Positions 8,482 through 17,460 of a stretch of DNA of 64,000 bases are shown here, piece after piece (the stretch's first letter is position 1; every line of letters begins with the position of its first letter). A program made the translations under genes and the position numbers. Origin of the DNA: Rhizobium sp. SL86 (GTDB lineage Bacteria; Pseudomonadota; Alphaproteobacteria; Rhizobiales; Rhizobiaceae); NCBI RefSeq assembly GCF_026672545.1, contig NZ_JAPPRJ010000001.1:620001-684000 (forward strand), in the 5' to 3' direction. The notes under the pieces were generated by a model. The model searched no databases and was not told where the DNA came from. It was given only the letters and a program-made list of their open reading frames with translations.

Positions 8482-9405
8482 ATGAGTGAAGCCGCTTACG
8501 TGGCCGTGGACTGGGGCACATCCAGTTTCCGGCTTTGGCTGATGAGCGCCGAGGATACGGTGCTTGCCGAACGCCGCAGCGGCGAAGGCATGACGACGGC
8601 AGCATCGCTGGGTTTTGCCGAAGTGCTGAACGGGCATCTCGCCGCCGTCTCGGCCCCCTCTTCGCTGCCGGTGATCATCTGCGGCATGGCAGGCGCCCGC
8701 CAGGGCTGGGTGGAGGCGGGTTATGTGGATGTGCCGGCGAAGCTTACCGCCGTCCTCACCGCTGCCGCCTCCGTCGAGGGACAGGGGCGAGACATCCGTA
8801 TCCTGCCGGGCATTGCCCAGCGTCACGACTCCGCACCGGACGTGATGCGCGGTGAGGAAACGCAGTTGCTCGGCTCGGCCGACACCACGCTGACCGAACG
8901 GCTGGTCTGCATGCCGGGCACCCATTCGAAATGGGTGAGCGTGCGCAACGAAACCGTGATGGCCTTTTCCTCCTTCATGACCGGCGAAGTCTTCGACGTG
9001 CTGGCCAAACAATCCATCCTCAAGCATGCGGTGGCAGAGGCCGGAAGCTTCGATGGCGATCATCCGAGCTTTCAGGCCGCCGTGCTTGCGGCAAGCGCCA
9101 ATCCCGCGATGCTGACCAATCTGATCTTCACGGTGCGCTCCGGCCAGTTGCTGCACGGGCTGGACGCCACAGGCGCCGCCGCCCGTCTGTCGGGCACGCT
9201 GATCGGGGCGGAAATTGCCGGCGGGCTTTCGATTGCCGGCCGCGAATCCACCGTGCAACTGGTGGCATCCGGCAGGCTGCAGGGGCTTTATGAGGCGGCC
9301 CTTCGCGCCAAGGGGCTTGCCTATCAGACGATGGATGCCGATCTTGCCGTTCGTCGTGGCCTCTCCGCAGCAGCCCAATCCCTTTTCTTCACGAGCGAAA
9401 GATAA
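8482..9405 (+). CDS. dgoK: 2-dehydro-3-deoxygalactonokinase
   Basis: 307 residues, family length. The N-terminus VAVDWGTSSFRLWLM is the actin-fold phosphate-1 motif of DgoK, followed by GEGMTT, GMAGARQGW and CMPGTHSKWV, all characteristic of this kinase. It phosphorylates 2-keto-3-deoxygalactonate to the 6-phosphate using ATP, in the cytosol. It begins immediately after the SDR stop and is followed five bases later by the aldolase gene, so the four genes form one operon. Confidence 0.93.
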   Translation: MSEAAYVAVDWGTSSFRLWLMSAEDTVLAERRSGEGMTTAASLGFAEVLNGHLAAVSAPSSLPVIICGMAGARQGWVEAGYVDVPAKLTAVLTAAASVEGQGRDIRILPGIAQRHDSAPDVMRGEETQLLGSADTTLTERLVCMPGTHSKWVSVRNETVMAFSSFMTGEVFDVLAKQSILKHAVAEAGSFDGDHPSFQAAVLAASANPAMLTNLIFTVRSGQLLHGLDATGAAARLSGTLIGAEIAGGLSIAGRESTVQLVASGRLQGLYEAALRAKGLAYQTMDADLAVRRGLSAAAQSLFFTSER

Positions 9406-9410
9406 CCGGC

Positions 9411-10049
9411 ATGACCCGCATTCCCTTCCCCCAGATGCAGCGGCCCCTGGTCGCCATCCTGCGCGGCCTGAAACCCGAGGAAACCGAAGAGGTCGTCGGC
9501 GGGCTGATCGAGACCGGCTTCACCGCGATCGAAATCCCGCTCAATTCGCCGGATCCGTTCCGGTCGATCGAGATCGCCGCCAAACTCGCGCCGGCAGATT
9601 GCCTGATCGGTGCAGGAACCGTGCTGACCGTTGACGACGTCGCATCGCTGGATGCCGCCGGCGGCCGGCTGATGGTCAGTCCGAATGTCGAGCCAGCCGT
9701 CATTGAAGCAGCCGCCGCACGCGGCATGGTGACACTGCCCGGATGCTTTACCGCAACCGAAGCACTCGCCGCCGCCCGCGCCGGTGCCACGGGGCTGAAA
9801 TTCTTCCCCGCCAGCGTGCTTGGCCCCTCCGGTATCAACGCGATCCGCGCCGTTTTGCCGAAGGATCTCGTGATTGCCGCTGTTGGTGGCGTGTCGGAAA
9901 CGAACTTCGCCGATTACATCAAGGGCGGGATCACCGCCTTCGGACTGGGGTCCAGCCTCTACAAACCCGGCATGAGCGCCAAGGATGTGGCCGAACGCGC
10001 CCGCTTGACCATCGAAGCCTATGACCGCGCGATCGGAGGCACGGCATGA
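9411..10049 (+). CDS. dgoA: 2-dehydro-3-deoxy-6-phosphogalactonate aldolase
   Basis: 212 residues, a single-domain class I KDPG/KDPGal aldolase. Key features are the catalytic Glu region (TAIEIPLNSP), GAGTVL, and the Schiff-base Lys in GATGLKFFPASVLGP near residue 128. NSP in the second strand is typical of DgoA rather than Eda. It splits 2-keto-3-deoxy-6-phosphogalactonate into pyruvate and glyceraldehyde 3-phosphate. Its stop overlaps the lactonase start by four bases. Assignment to galactonate rather than gluconate use rests on the motif and on the adjacent dgoK. Confidence 0.92.
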   Translation: MTRIPFPQMQRPLVAILRGLKPEETEEVVGGLIETGFTAIEIPLNSPDPFRSIEIAAKLAPADCLIGAGTVLTVDDVASLDAAGGRLMVSPNVEPAVIEAAAARGMVTLPGCFTATEALAAARAGATGLKFFPASVLGPSGINAIRAVLPKDLVIAAVGGVSETNFADYIKGGITAFGLGSSLYKPGMSAKDVAERARLTIEAYDRAIGGTA

Positions 10050-10933
10050 CGGAGACAATCGCATTCCAGGGGAAAGCCCTGTGCAGTTCCACATCCGAAC
10101 TCGGCGAAGGCCCGACCTACGATCCGCACACGGATACCTTCTACTGGTTCAACATCCTCGGCAAGGAACTGCATGAGCTGTCGCTGGCCAGCGGCGAAAA
10201 GAAGGTTCACACGCTGCCCTTCAAGGCAAGCGTTCTGGCGCGGATCGACGGCGACCGCCAGTTGATCGCCTCCGAACGCGGCCTGATGATCCGCGACGTG
10301 CGCTCCGGCGCTTTCGATCTCCATGTCGAGCTGGAACCGGCACACATGGGCAGCCGCTCCAATGACGGGCGCGTGCACCCGTCCGGCGCCCTGTGGATCG
10401 GCACCATGGGCCTGAAGGCACAGGACGGCGCGGGTTCCATCTATCACGTGGCACAGGGGACGGTGACCCGGCTGTTCACCGGCATCAGCATTCCGAACGC
10501 CATCTGCTTCTCTCCCGATGGCACGACCGGTTATTTCACCGATACCCGTGTCAACAGGATCATGCGGGTGCCGCTCGACCCGGCGACCGGACTTCCTTCA
10601 GGCGAAGCAAAGCTCTTCGTGGATACGAGCAGCAGGCCGGGCGGTGCCGATGGCGCCGTGTGCGACAACGAGGGAACGGTGTGGAATGCCCGCTGGGGAC
10701 AGTCCTGCATCGAGCGCTTTTCGGCCGATGGTCAGCTGATCGCCCGTTATGCGCTGCCGACCAGCCGGGTCTCCTGCCCGGCCTTTGCCGGCGCCAAGGC
10801 GGATCGGCTGTTTGCCACCACGGCCTTCGAAGGCGCAACGGCCGAAGAACGCCAGTCCGACACGCTCGCCGGGACCGTCTTCGATCTCGGCATTGCCGTC
10901 TCCGGGCGCCACGAACCCTCCTATCGTCTCTAA
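10046..10933 (+). CDS. SMP-30/gluconolactonase-family sugar lactonase
   Basis: 295 residues forming a six-bladed propeller of the SMP-30 family. Metal-binding residues are visible: Glu in LGEGPTYD, Asn in SRSNDGRV, Asn in IPNAICFSPDG and Asp in ADGAVCDNEGTVW. These enzymes hydrolyse aldonolactones with a divalent metal. As last gene of the operon it would open the galactonolactone made by the SDR. The first Met overlaps the dgoA stop (ATGA). The dehydratase needed between galactonate and KDGal is not in this cluster. Confidence 0.88.
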   Translation: MTETIAFQGKALCSSTSELGEGPTYDPHTDTFYWFNILGKELHELSLASGEKKVHTLPFKASVLARIDGDRQLIASERGLMIRDVRSGAFDLHVELEPAHMGSRSNDGRVHPSGALWIGTMGLKAQDGAGSIYHVAQGTVTRLFTGISIPNAICFSPDGTTGYFTDTRVNRIMRVPLDPATGLPSGEAKLFVDTSSRPGGADGAVCDNEGTVWNARWGQSCIERFSADGQLIARYALPTSRVSCPAFAGAKADRLFATTAFEGATAEERQSDTLAGTVFDLGIAVSGRHEPSYRL

Positions 10934-10981
10934 GACGGCTCCGAGACGCCCGCCATGCGCGAGGGCACCTAACACCGGATG

Positions 10982-11016
10982 GGCGGAAATGTTCCGGCAT
11001 TTTCCGCCTATTTTTT
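10982..11016 (+). terminator. Rho-independent terminator of the KDGal operon
   Basis: GGCGGAAA pairs perfectly with TTTCCGCC across an 11-base loop, then TATTTTTTC. It lies about 50 bases after the lactonase stop. Confidence 0.8.
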
Positions 11017-11030
11017 CATCATATTGCCTC

Positions 11031-11056
11031 GGAACCAACCTCCATCGGATCGCATT
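11031..11056 (+). promoter_or_regulatory. Possible EcfG-type (general stress) promoter
   Basis: GGAAC, 17 bases, CATT precedes the PRC-barrel gene by about 70 bases. The alphaproteobacterial EcfG/RpoE2 consensus is GGAAC-N16-17-CGTT, so the -35 is exact and the -10 has one mismatch. Exported PRC-barrel proteins are common members of this regulon. Confidence 0.4.
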
Positions 11057-11127
11057 GAAGGCTCGAACCGGCGCGGCAGACCCCAAGCGCCGCGCTTCGA
11101 AAGCAACCGAAGAAAGGTAGGTTCGAG

Positions 11128-11745
11128 ATGAAGAAGACATTGAGCACCCTGGCGGCCACCGCCATTCTGATGGCTTCCACCGCAGTGGCTCCGGCACTGG
11201 CACAGACGAGCACAACGAACCCGGCCACGCCCGCAGCGCCCTCGGCGCAGACGGATACGATGAAGCCGAATGCCACCGGCGGTTCGATGAATTCCAACAC
11301 CGGTGCGATGGGCACGAACAACGCTGCCGGCACCATGGGTGCCGCCTCCGGTGAATACCTGACGCAGCAGTCCGAAACGCAGGTCAGCGCCAACGACTAC
11401 ATCGGCAAGGCCATCTACAACGGCGAAAACAACTCGATCGGTGACGTCAACGACCTGATCCTCGAAGAAAACGGCGGCATCGCAGCTGTCGTGGTCGGCG
11501 TCGGCGGCTTCCTCGGTATTGGCGAAAAGAACGTCGCCCTGCCGATGAGCAAGGTCACCATGAGCCGCGACACCGAAAACAACCAGGTTCGCCTGACGAC
11601 CACGGAAACGGCAGAAATGCTGAAGTCCGCGCCGGAATTCCAGACGCTGGACGACCAGGCCTCGACGGACGGCACCACGACGTCCTCCACCACGGCTCCG
11701 GCTGCTGGCGGTGCGACTGCCCCGGCGACCACGACCCGTCCCTAA
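11128..11745 (+). CDS. Exported PRC-barrel domain protein
   Basis: 205 residues with a clear signal peptide (cleavage near ALAQ, residue 26), a Thr/Asn/Ala/Met-rich low-complexity segment to about 75, then one PRC-barrel domain at 85-160 (ANDYIGKAIYNGENNSIGDVNDLILEENG; VVVGVGGFLGIGEKNVALP), and a Thr/Ala-rich tail. PRC-barrels are small beta domains involved in RNA, cytochrome or membrane-associated interactions; the exported rhizobial forms are uncharacterised and often stress-induced. AGGTAGG precedes the ATG. Cell location periplasmic by signal peptide; function unknown. Confidence 0.85.
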   Translation: MKKTLSTLAATAILMASTAVAPALAQTSTTNPATPAAPSAQTDTMKPNATGGSMNSNTGAMGTNNAAGTMGAASGEYLTQQSETQVSANDYIGKAIYNGENNSIGDVNDLILEENGGIAAVVVGVGGFLGIGEKNVALPMSKVTMSRDTENNQVRLTTTETAEMLKSAPEFQTLDDQASTDGTTTSSTTAPAAGGATAPATTTRP

Positions 11746-11771
11746 CGGACAAGCTTACCATCGCATCGCTG

Positions 11772-11797
11772 AAGGGTGGCGCCATCGCGCCGCCCTT
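11772..11797 (+). terminator. Hairpin after the PRC-barrel gene
   Basis: An 11-base stem (AAGGGTGGCGC with GCGCCGCCCTT, one G-U pair) and a CATC loop, 27 bases past the stop. Only a short T-run follows, so the terminator call is moderate; it also lies between convergent genes. Confidence 0.5.
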
Positions 11798-11849
11798 TGG
11801 CATGTTCAGAGAGAGGATTTGTTATGGAAGGGCCGTCCGAGCGGGGGTG

Positions 11850-13217
11850 TCAGGCCCGCTCGCGTTGGCATTCCAGAAAGCCGAAGTCTCGGTAGTGGCT
11901 CTCCAAGTACCGGAGCGTTGCCGCCGCATCCACCGGCCGGCCGTAATAATAACCCTGCCCCATGGTACAGCCGAGCGCCTTCAGCTTGTCGGCGTCCGCC
12001 TTCTCTTCGATGCCTTCGGCCACCACCTGCAGGTCAAGGCCGTCGCACATGGCAATGATGGCCTTGACGATGTGCTCCGACGTGCGATCCGTCGTGATGC
12101 GCGAGACAAAGGCGCGGTCGATCTTGACCTTGTCGAAGGTGAAATCACGCAACCGCCCGAGGCTCGACTGGCCAGTGCCGAAATCGTCGAGCGAAATCCT
12201 GACGCCGGCATGGCGCAATTCGCCGATGATCCGTTCGGCCGTATCGGCGGACGTCATCACCGCCGTCTCGGTGATCTCCAGTTCGACCCGGTTCGGATCA
12301 AGCCCGACACGCCCGAGCGTTGCCAGGATCGACGGCGCCGTGCCGGGATCCATCAGCTGGGCGGAAGAGAGGTTGAAAGACAGGAAGAGTTCGCGCGGCC
12401 ACGAGAGTGCCGCTTCGGCTGCCTTGCGCAGCAGCGTATCGGACAGGGCGTCGATGAAACCCCGTTCTTCGGCCAGCGGCACGAAGACGGCGGGCGACAC
12501 AAATCCGAGATCCGCATCGATCCAGCGGGCCAGCGCCTCGAAACCCACCACCGCCTCGTCACGAATGCGCACGATCGGCTGGAAGTGCACCTCGACGGTA
12601 TCGGCGATGATGGCGTTGCGCAGGGCCTGTTCGAGCTGCGTCGACCGCTTCATTTCCTGGGCGATCTCGCGGGAATAGACGGTGATCTGTCCACGCCCGC
12701 GGCGCTTCGACCGGTAAAGCGCCGTTTCCGCACTCTTCAGCAGTTCCTCGAATTCCTCGCCGGCAAAGGGGTAGATGGCAAAACCGAAGGAGGCCGAGAG
12801 GCGGACGTTTCGATCACCGAGATCATACGGCGCCGACAGCACCTCCTTGATCATTTGGCCGAGCCGCTCGGCGCCGTTCTTTTCGAAGACCAGAGGCAGG
12901 AGAAAGGCGAATTCGTCGCCGTCGTGGCGGGTCACGGTGGCGCCATCCGGAATACAGGCCTTCAGCCGATGCGCCACCTGGCAGAGAATTTCATCCCCCG
13001 CCTGCGACCCGAACAGGTCGTTGATGGGTTTGAATCCGTCGAGATTGGCAATGCCGATGGTGAAGGGTGCGGGGTCTTCCGCCCGCTCGGCCGCAATGGC
13101 CATGACCTTCTCGCGCATGCGGTGCCGGTTACCCAGACCGGTCAACGAATCACGATAGGCCATGACCTTCAGTTCGTTCTCGGTGACCTGTGGCAACGGT
13201 TGACCCGCCGATATCAT
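11850..13217 (-). CDS. GGDEF-EAL protein (cyclic-di-GMP turnover), GGDEF motif altered
   Basis: 455 residues from the ATG at 13217 (GCGGGGC upstream). Residues 20-175 form a GGDEF domain (RDSLTGLGNRH; IANLDGFKPIND) whose signature reads HDGDEF in place of GGDEF. Residues 195-440 form an EAL domain with GFEALARW, ITETAVM, LDDFGTG and KIDRAFV, i.e. the acidic metal ligands and catalytic Glu-Ala-Leu are present. The phosphodiesterase is therefore probably active and the cyclase doubtful. No membrane segment. It follows the PAS/receiver gene by 82 bases in the same direction, so the two probably act together on c-di-GMP signalling. Confidence 0.9.
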   Translation of the reverse strand: MISAGQPLPQVTENELKVMAYRDSLTGLGNRHRMREKVMAIAAERAEDPAPFTIGIANLDGFKPINDLFGSQAGDEILCQVAHRLKACIPDGATVTRHDGDEFAFLLPLVFEKNGAERLGQMIKEVLSAPYDLGDRNVRLSASFGFAIYPFAGEEFEELLKSAETALYRSKRRGRGQITVYSREIAQEMKRSTQLEQALRNAIIADTVEVHFQPIVRIRDEAVVGFEALARWIDADLGFVSPAVFVPLAEERGFIDALSDTLLRKAAEAALSWPRELFLSFNLSSAQLMDPGTAPSILATLGRVGLDPNRVELEITETAVMTSADTAERIIGELRHAGVRISLDDFGTGQSSLGRLRDFTFDKVKIDRAFVSRITTDRTSEHIVKAIIAMCDGLDLQVVAEGIEEKADADKLKALGCTMGQGYYYGRPVDAAATLRYLESHYRDFGFLECQRERA

Positions 13218-13299
13218 GTAATGCCCCGCCGCATCTTTGGGTTTGGCGCAAGCATGCGGCTGAAAGATTAAGAAAATTATAGCGTTGCAATGACGGATT

Positions 13300-14982
13300 T
13301 CAGTTGCCGATGCTATGGCGCCACTTGCGGAAATCTTCTCCCATATACTGACGGAACTTTTCCTCCAGCGCATCGGGACTGAGCGGTTTCATAACGACAT
13401 CATTCATTCCGGCGGCCCAGCAGGCATCCCGGTCACCTTCGATGGCCGGCGAGAGAACGCCGATGATCGGCGTGCGACCGGCGACCTCCTCCGTTTCGCG
13501 GATCTTGGATGCCGCCTCGAAGCCGTTCAGGACCGGCAGCGTGATATCCATCAGGATGAGGCGCGGATTGAGCTCGCGCCACAGACGCACGGCCTCCTCG
13601 CCATCGGCAGCGATTGCATAACGATAACCAAAACCCTCGAGAATCTGCGAGAAGACGATCTGGTTCACCGGATTGTCCTCGGCGACGAGCACGTCGATGG
13701 ATGCGGTCTGCGCGATCTGCCAGTCGGGTTCCGGGGTCGCCGGCGGTGATGCCGCAGCAAAGGTTTGCAGGTGACGTGTGACAAGCCTGACCAGTTCCGT
13801 TTCGAGCTGGAAGGCTTCGATGATGGCGCAGTCGATGCCGGTCGCCTGGGCGGCCTCAAGGCAGGCCACGTCCATCGCGCCATCCACCACGATCAGATCG
13901 ATACGCACCTGACGTTCCTCGGCGATCTGGACGATGGCGTTCAGCTCGTCCACGCTGCGCGCGGCCGTCGCATCAAGGCCCGCCCGGAGCAGAAGGCCCA
14001 CGCCCGTCTCCTCCATAGACTCCGATTCCGTCACCAGAAGCACCTTGCAGCCGGCGACATCGCGCGGACCGGATGTCGAGGCGGGCGCTTTTTCGTCCTT
14101 CACGACATGGCGCATGTCCGAATGGACGAAATCGAGACCCTCGAGGCCAGCGAACAGACGTTCCGGCTGGAAGCCCGCTTCCACCGCGCCCGACAGATCC
14201 TCCATGGCCGTGACCACCAGGTAACGGCCCGGTTTGCCGATCCGGAACTTGTGGGTAATCAGCATGCCGGATGTGCCGTCCGGACGGATAACGTTTTCCG
14301 CGATCTGTGAGGAGGCACCGGTTTCGAGGACCTGGCGATCCGCCTGGTCGACCCGCTGGGCAAAGTCTTTTACATGCAGATCGATGGTGTTGCGGCCAAG
14401 GATCGCTTCCGGCACCAGGTCGTAGAGACTGCAGGCCGCCTGGTTGATCGCGACATAGGTCAGCTTGCGATCCTTGACGATCACCGGGAACGGCAGGTGG
14501 TCGAGGATTTCCTCGGTGACCTGGACCCGCTCCAGATCCGCGCGCCACTGCTCCTCGCGTTTGCGCACATCCGATACGTCGCGGAAAATGCAGATACCAT
14601 AACCGTTGGGCAGCCGGCGTTTGGCCAGGCTCATCCAGCGGTCGCCGCCACGGTTGACCACCGTTTCCGCCCGTTCCTTCCACAGGGATGCGATTTCGCC
14701 GGCCACCCAATCCTCGCGGCTGGCGGGATGGCGGTGATTTGTTGCGGAGGAGGGTTTCGGCGCATAACCGCCATTGTCGAAGATCGCACCGAAAACATCG
14801 CGAAGCCGTGTTCCGCGGGCCGGGATGACGGGGAGCGCAGGCAGGAAATTGCGCAGCTGTGCACTCGCAAACACAATCGTGTCGTTGCGATCATAAAGAA
14901 GCACCGCGCCGGAAATGGTGTCGGCGATGATGTCCAGCAGATAGGTTTCGGCGAATTCGCCCAAGGGAATCCCCTCACCCAT
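13300..14982 (-). CDS. PAS-PAS-degenerate receiver-receiver protein lacking a kinase domain
   Basis: 560 residues. Residues 10-130 and 150-280 look like PAS domains (TISGAVLLYDRNDTIVFAS; EEILDHLPFPVIVKDRKLTYVAINQAAC). About 310-425 resembles a receiver without a proper acceptor (CKVLLVTESES; IDLIVVDGAMD). Residues 430-555 are a canonical receiver: VLVAEDNPVNQ, phosphoacceptor Asp in LILMDITLP, and Lys in VMKPLSP. No H-box or HATPase is present, so phosphate must come from elsewhere. Start MGEGIPLGEF at 14982 chosen; a TTG at 15015 is possible. Adjacent to the GGDEF-EAL gene. Role inferred: sensory input to c-di-GMP control. Confidence 0.85.
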   Translation of the reverse strand: MGEGIPLGEFAETYLLDIIADTISGAVLLYDRNDTIVFASAQLRNFLPALPVIPARGTRLRDVFGAIFDNGGYAPKPSSATNHRHPASREDWVAGEIASLWKERAETVVNRGGDRWMSLAKRRLPNGYGICIFRDVSDVRKREEQWRADLERVQVTEEILDHLPFPVIVKDRKLTYVAINQAACSLYDLVPEAILGRNTIDLHVKDFAQRVDQADRQVLETGASSQIAENVIRPDGTSGMLITHKFRIGKPGRYLVVTAMEDLSGAVEAGFQPERLFAGLEGLDFVHSDMRHVVKDEKAPASTSGPRDVAGCKVLLVTESESMEETGVGLLLRAGLDATAARSVDELNAIVQIAEERQVRIDLIVVDGAMDVACLEAAQATGIDCAIIEAFQLETELVRLVTRHLQTFAAASPPATPEPDWQIAQTASIDVLVAEDNPVNQIVFSQILEGFGYRYAIAADGEEAVRLWRELNPRLILMDITLPVLNGFEAASKIRETEEVAGRTPIIGVLSPAIEGDRDACWAAGMNDVVMKPLSPDALEEKFRQYMGEDFRKWRHSIGN

Positions 14983-15272
14983 GATTGCGCATCCGGGTGC
15001 AGGACGAAACCCCAAACAGGCCGGGCCGGCTGTTCACCAGTGCCGGTCGCATATCCTCAACCCCTTTTCGCCATACGGCTACGCATAACCGCTCGAACCC
15101 CACTGCTCTTTCACTGCAGGACCATACACCGACCACGCTGGCGTGAAGCTGCCCTGGACGTTCCAAAATGAACAATTATCGGCTTTGCGTTAAGTCGCAA
15201 TTAACGGTCAGAAAATTGGGCATGCGGAGTTTCAAGCCTTCCAACCGGACGCCGGATGCGAGACAATGGCAC

Positions 15273-17123
15273 ATGCCCGTCAAACAGCTTCCCGAAACAC
15301 TCATCAACCAGATCGCCGCCGGCGAGGTCATCGAACGGCCTGCGAGTGCGGTCAAGGAACTGGTCGAAAACGCCATCGATGCCGGCGCGACCCGCATCGA
15401 GATCGCCACCGCCGGCGGCGGCAAAAGCCTGATCCGCATCACCGACAACGGCTGCGGCATGGATGCGGGCGATCTGGAGCTGGCAGTGCGCCGCCACTGC
15501 ACCTCGAAGATCGACCAGTCGCTCGACGACATCCGCACGCTCGGTTTTCGCGGCGAGGCTTTGCCCTCCATCGGCTCTGTTGCCAAGCTTTCGATCACCA
15601 GCCGCCCGAGAGGGGCAGAAACCGGCGTCGAGATCTCGGTCACCGGCGGCAGGATGTCCCCGGTCCGGCCGGCGGCCGCCAACCAGGGCACCGTGGTGGA
15701 GGTGCGCGACATCTTTTTTGCCACGCCTGCGCGGCTGAAATTCATGAAGACCGAACGGGCCGAAGCCGGCGCGATCACCGAGGTGATCAAGCGCATGGCG
15801 ATCGCCTTTCCGCAGGTGCGCTTCGTTCTGTCGGGCGCCGACCGCACGACGCTCGAATTTCCCGCCACGCCCGGCGATCCGCTGGCCCGCATGGCACAGG
15901 TGCTGGGGGCGGAGTTCAAGGACAATGCGATCGAGATCGATGCGTTGCGCGAAGAGGTCGGGCTCAAAGGCTTTGCCGGCGTGCCGACCTTCAACCGCGG
16001 CAATTCCGGCCACCAATACGCCTTCGTCAACGGCCGGCCAGTGCAGGACAAGCTGATCCTGTCCGCCATCCGCGGCGCCTATGCCGAAACGATCCCGGCA
16101 GGCCGTTATCCCGTCGCCGTTCTGTCCCTGACGCTCGATCCGGCGCTCGTCGATGTCAACGTGCATCCGGCGAAAGCCGATGTGCGGTTCCGCGATCCGG
16201 GCCTCGTGCGCGGACTGATCGTCGGCGCCATCCGCGAGGCGCTGTCGCGGGAAGGCGACCGGGCCGCCACCACCAGCGCCAGCGGGCTTCTCGGCGCCTT
16301 CCGGCCCGGTTTCGGCAGCGGCGCACCGCGTCCCGCCTCGAACCTCAACTGGAGCGCGGCTGCCTCTCCTTTCCGCCCGATGAGCATGCCTGCGGGAACG
16401 ACGGCCGCATCCTGTTTTGCCGAACAGCGGCAGAGTGCCTTCGAACCACTGCTGTCGCCCGCCGCCCGTGCCGATACCACCCTGCCCGCCGCGGACATTC
16501 CCCAAGGCGAAACGGCCGCGCAACCGGTGGAGCTTGCCACCCGCTACCGGCTGGGTGCCGCCCGCGCACAGCTGCACGAAAACTATATCGTCGCCCAGAC
16601 CGAGGACGGACTCGTCATCGTCGACCAGCATGCCGCCCATGAGCGGCTGGTCTTCGAGGCCATGCGCAAGGCGCTGGAAACGGACCGCCTGCCCTCACAG
16701 GTGCTGCTGATCCCGGAGATCATTGATCTGCCGGAAGAGGACTGCGACCGGCTGATGGTGCATGCGCGGGATCTGGAAAAACTCGGCCTTGTCATCGAAC
16801 GTTTCGGGCCCGGCGCGGTCGCGGTGCGCGAGACACCCTCGCTGCTCGGCGAGGTGGACGCCAACCGGCTGGTGCGCGATCTTGCCGACGAGGTCAGCGA
16901 GTGGAACACGGCATCGGGCCTCAAAAGCCGGCTGGAGCACATTGCCGCCACCATGGCCTGCCACGGTTCGGTGCGTTCCGGTCGCCGGCTACGACCCGAA
17001 GAGATGAACGCGCTGTTGCGCGAGATGGAGGCGACGCCCGGTTCCGGCCAGTGCAATCACGGACGGCCCACCTATATCGAGCTGAAACTCAGCGACATCG
17101 AGCGCCTGTTCGGCCGCAGCTGA
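15273..17123 (+). CDS. mutL: DNA mismatch repair protein MutL, endonuclease-type
   Basis: 616 residues. N-terminal GHKL ATPase (1-330): [21 protein letters not shown] with the catalytic Glu, DNGCGM and RGEALPSI. A variable Pro/Ala linker follows, then a C-terminal dimerisation domain with [12 protein letters not shown], which satisfies the DQHA-X2-E-X4-E metal site, plus [12 protein letters not shown] and GQCNHGRP. The protein should therefore nick DNA itself, consistent with mismatch repair without MutH. The start at 15273 ([19 protein letters not shown]) matches family N-termini; the frame is open 35 codons further upstream. It is followed by a DUF2093 gene. Confidence 0.95.
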   Translation: MPVKQLPETLINQIAAGEVIERPASAVKELVENAIDAGATRIEIATAGGGKSLIRITDNGCGMDAGDLELAVRRHCTSKIDQSLDDIRTLGFRGEALPSIGSVAKLSITSRPRGAETGVEISVTGGRMSPVRPAAANQGTVVEVRDIFFATPARLKFMKTERAEAGAITEVIKRMAIAFPQVRFVLSGADRTTLEFPATPGDPLARMAQVLGAEFKDNAIEIDALREEVGLKGFAGVPTFNRGNSGHQYAFVNGRPVQDKLILSAIRGAYAETIPAGRYPVAVLSLTLDPALVDVNVHPAKADVRFRDPGLVRGLIVGAIREALSREGDRAATTSASGLLGAFRPGFGSGAPRPASNLNWSAAASPFRPMSMPAGTTAASCFAEQRQSAFEPLLSPAARADTTLPAADIPQGETAAQPVELATRYRLGAARAQLHENYIVAQTEDGLVIVDQHAAHERLVFEAMRKALETDRLPSQVLLIPEIIDLPEEDCDRLMVHARDLEKLGLVIERFGPGAVAVRETPSLLGEVDANRLVRDLADEVSEWNTASGLKSRLEHIAATMACHGSVRSGRRLRPEEMNALLREMEATPGSGQCNHGRPTYIELKLSDIERLFGRS

Positions 17124-17217
17124 CAATTTTGTGTCACAGGACACGCCAAGAGGTCTGGCCTTCCAAGCGCCCCGGCGATAGAGCAGAAACGATATGACAT
17201 TCCGCAGGAGACGCACA

Positions 17218-17451
17218 ATGAACCGGTTCGAAGGCGGTGGCCATCGGGAAGCCAAGATCCGTTACCTGGATGGCGACTACCAGATCCAGTCGCCGGGTGC
17301 CTTCGTGACCTGCGCCATCACCGGTTCGACGATCCCGGTGGACGAACTGCGCTACTGGAGCGTTGCACGGCAGGAGGCCTATGCCGATTGCGCCGCTTCG
17401 CTGGAAGCCGACAAACGCGCCGGCATTCTGCCAAACCAGACGCGCGCCTGA
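17218..17451 (+). CDS. DUF2093 domain protein
   Basis: 77 residues. The core EAKIRYLDGDYQIQSPGAFVTCAITGSTIPVDELRYWSV is the DUF2093 family, found in alphaproteobacteria and usually near mutL or lpxK, as here. AGGAG precedes the ATG at 17218. One Cys lies in VTCAITG; no paired metal site is obvious. Cytosolic, no signal peptide. Function unknown. It converges with lpxK with a 9-base gap. Confidence 0.85.
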   Translation: MNRFEGGGHREAKIRYLDGDYQIQSPGAFVTCAITGSTIPVDELRYWSVARQEAYADCAASLEADKRAGILPNQTRA

Positions 17452-17460
17452 GCCCGGACT

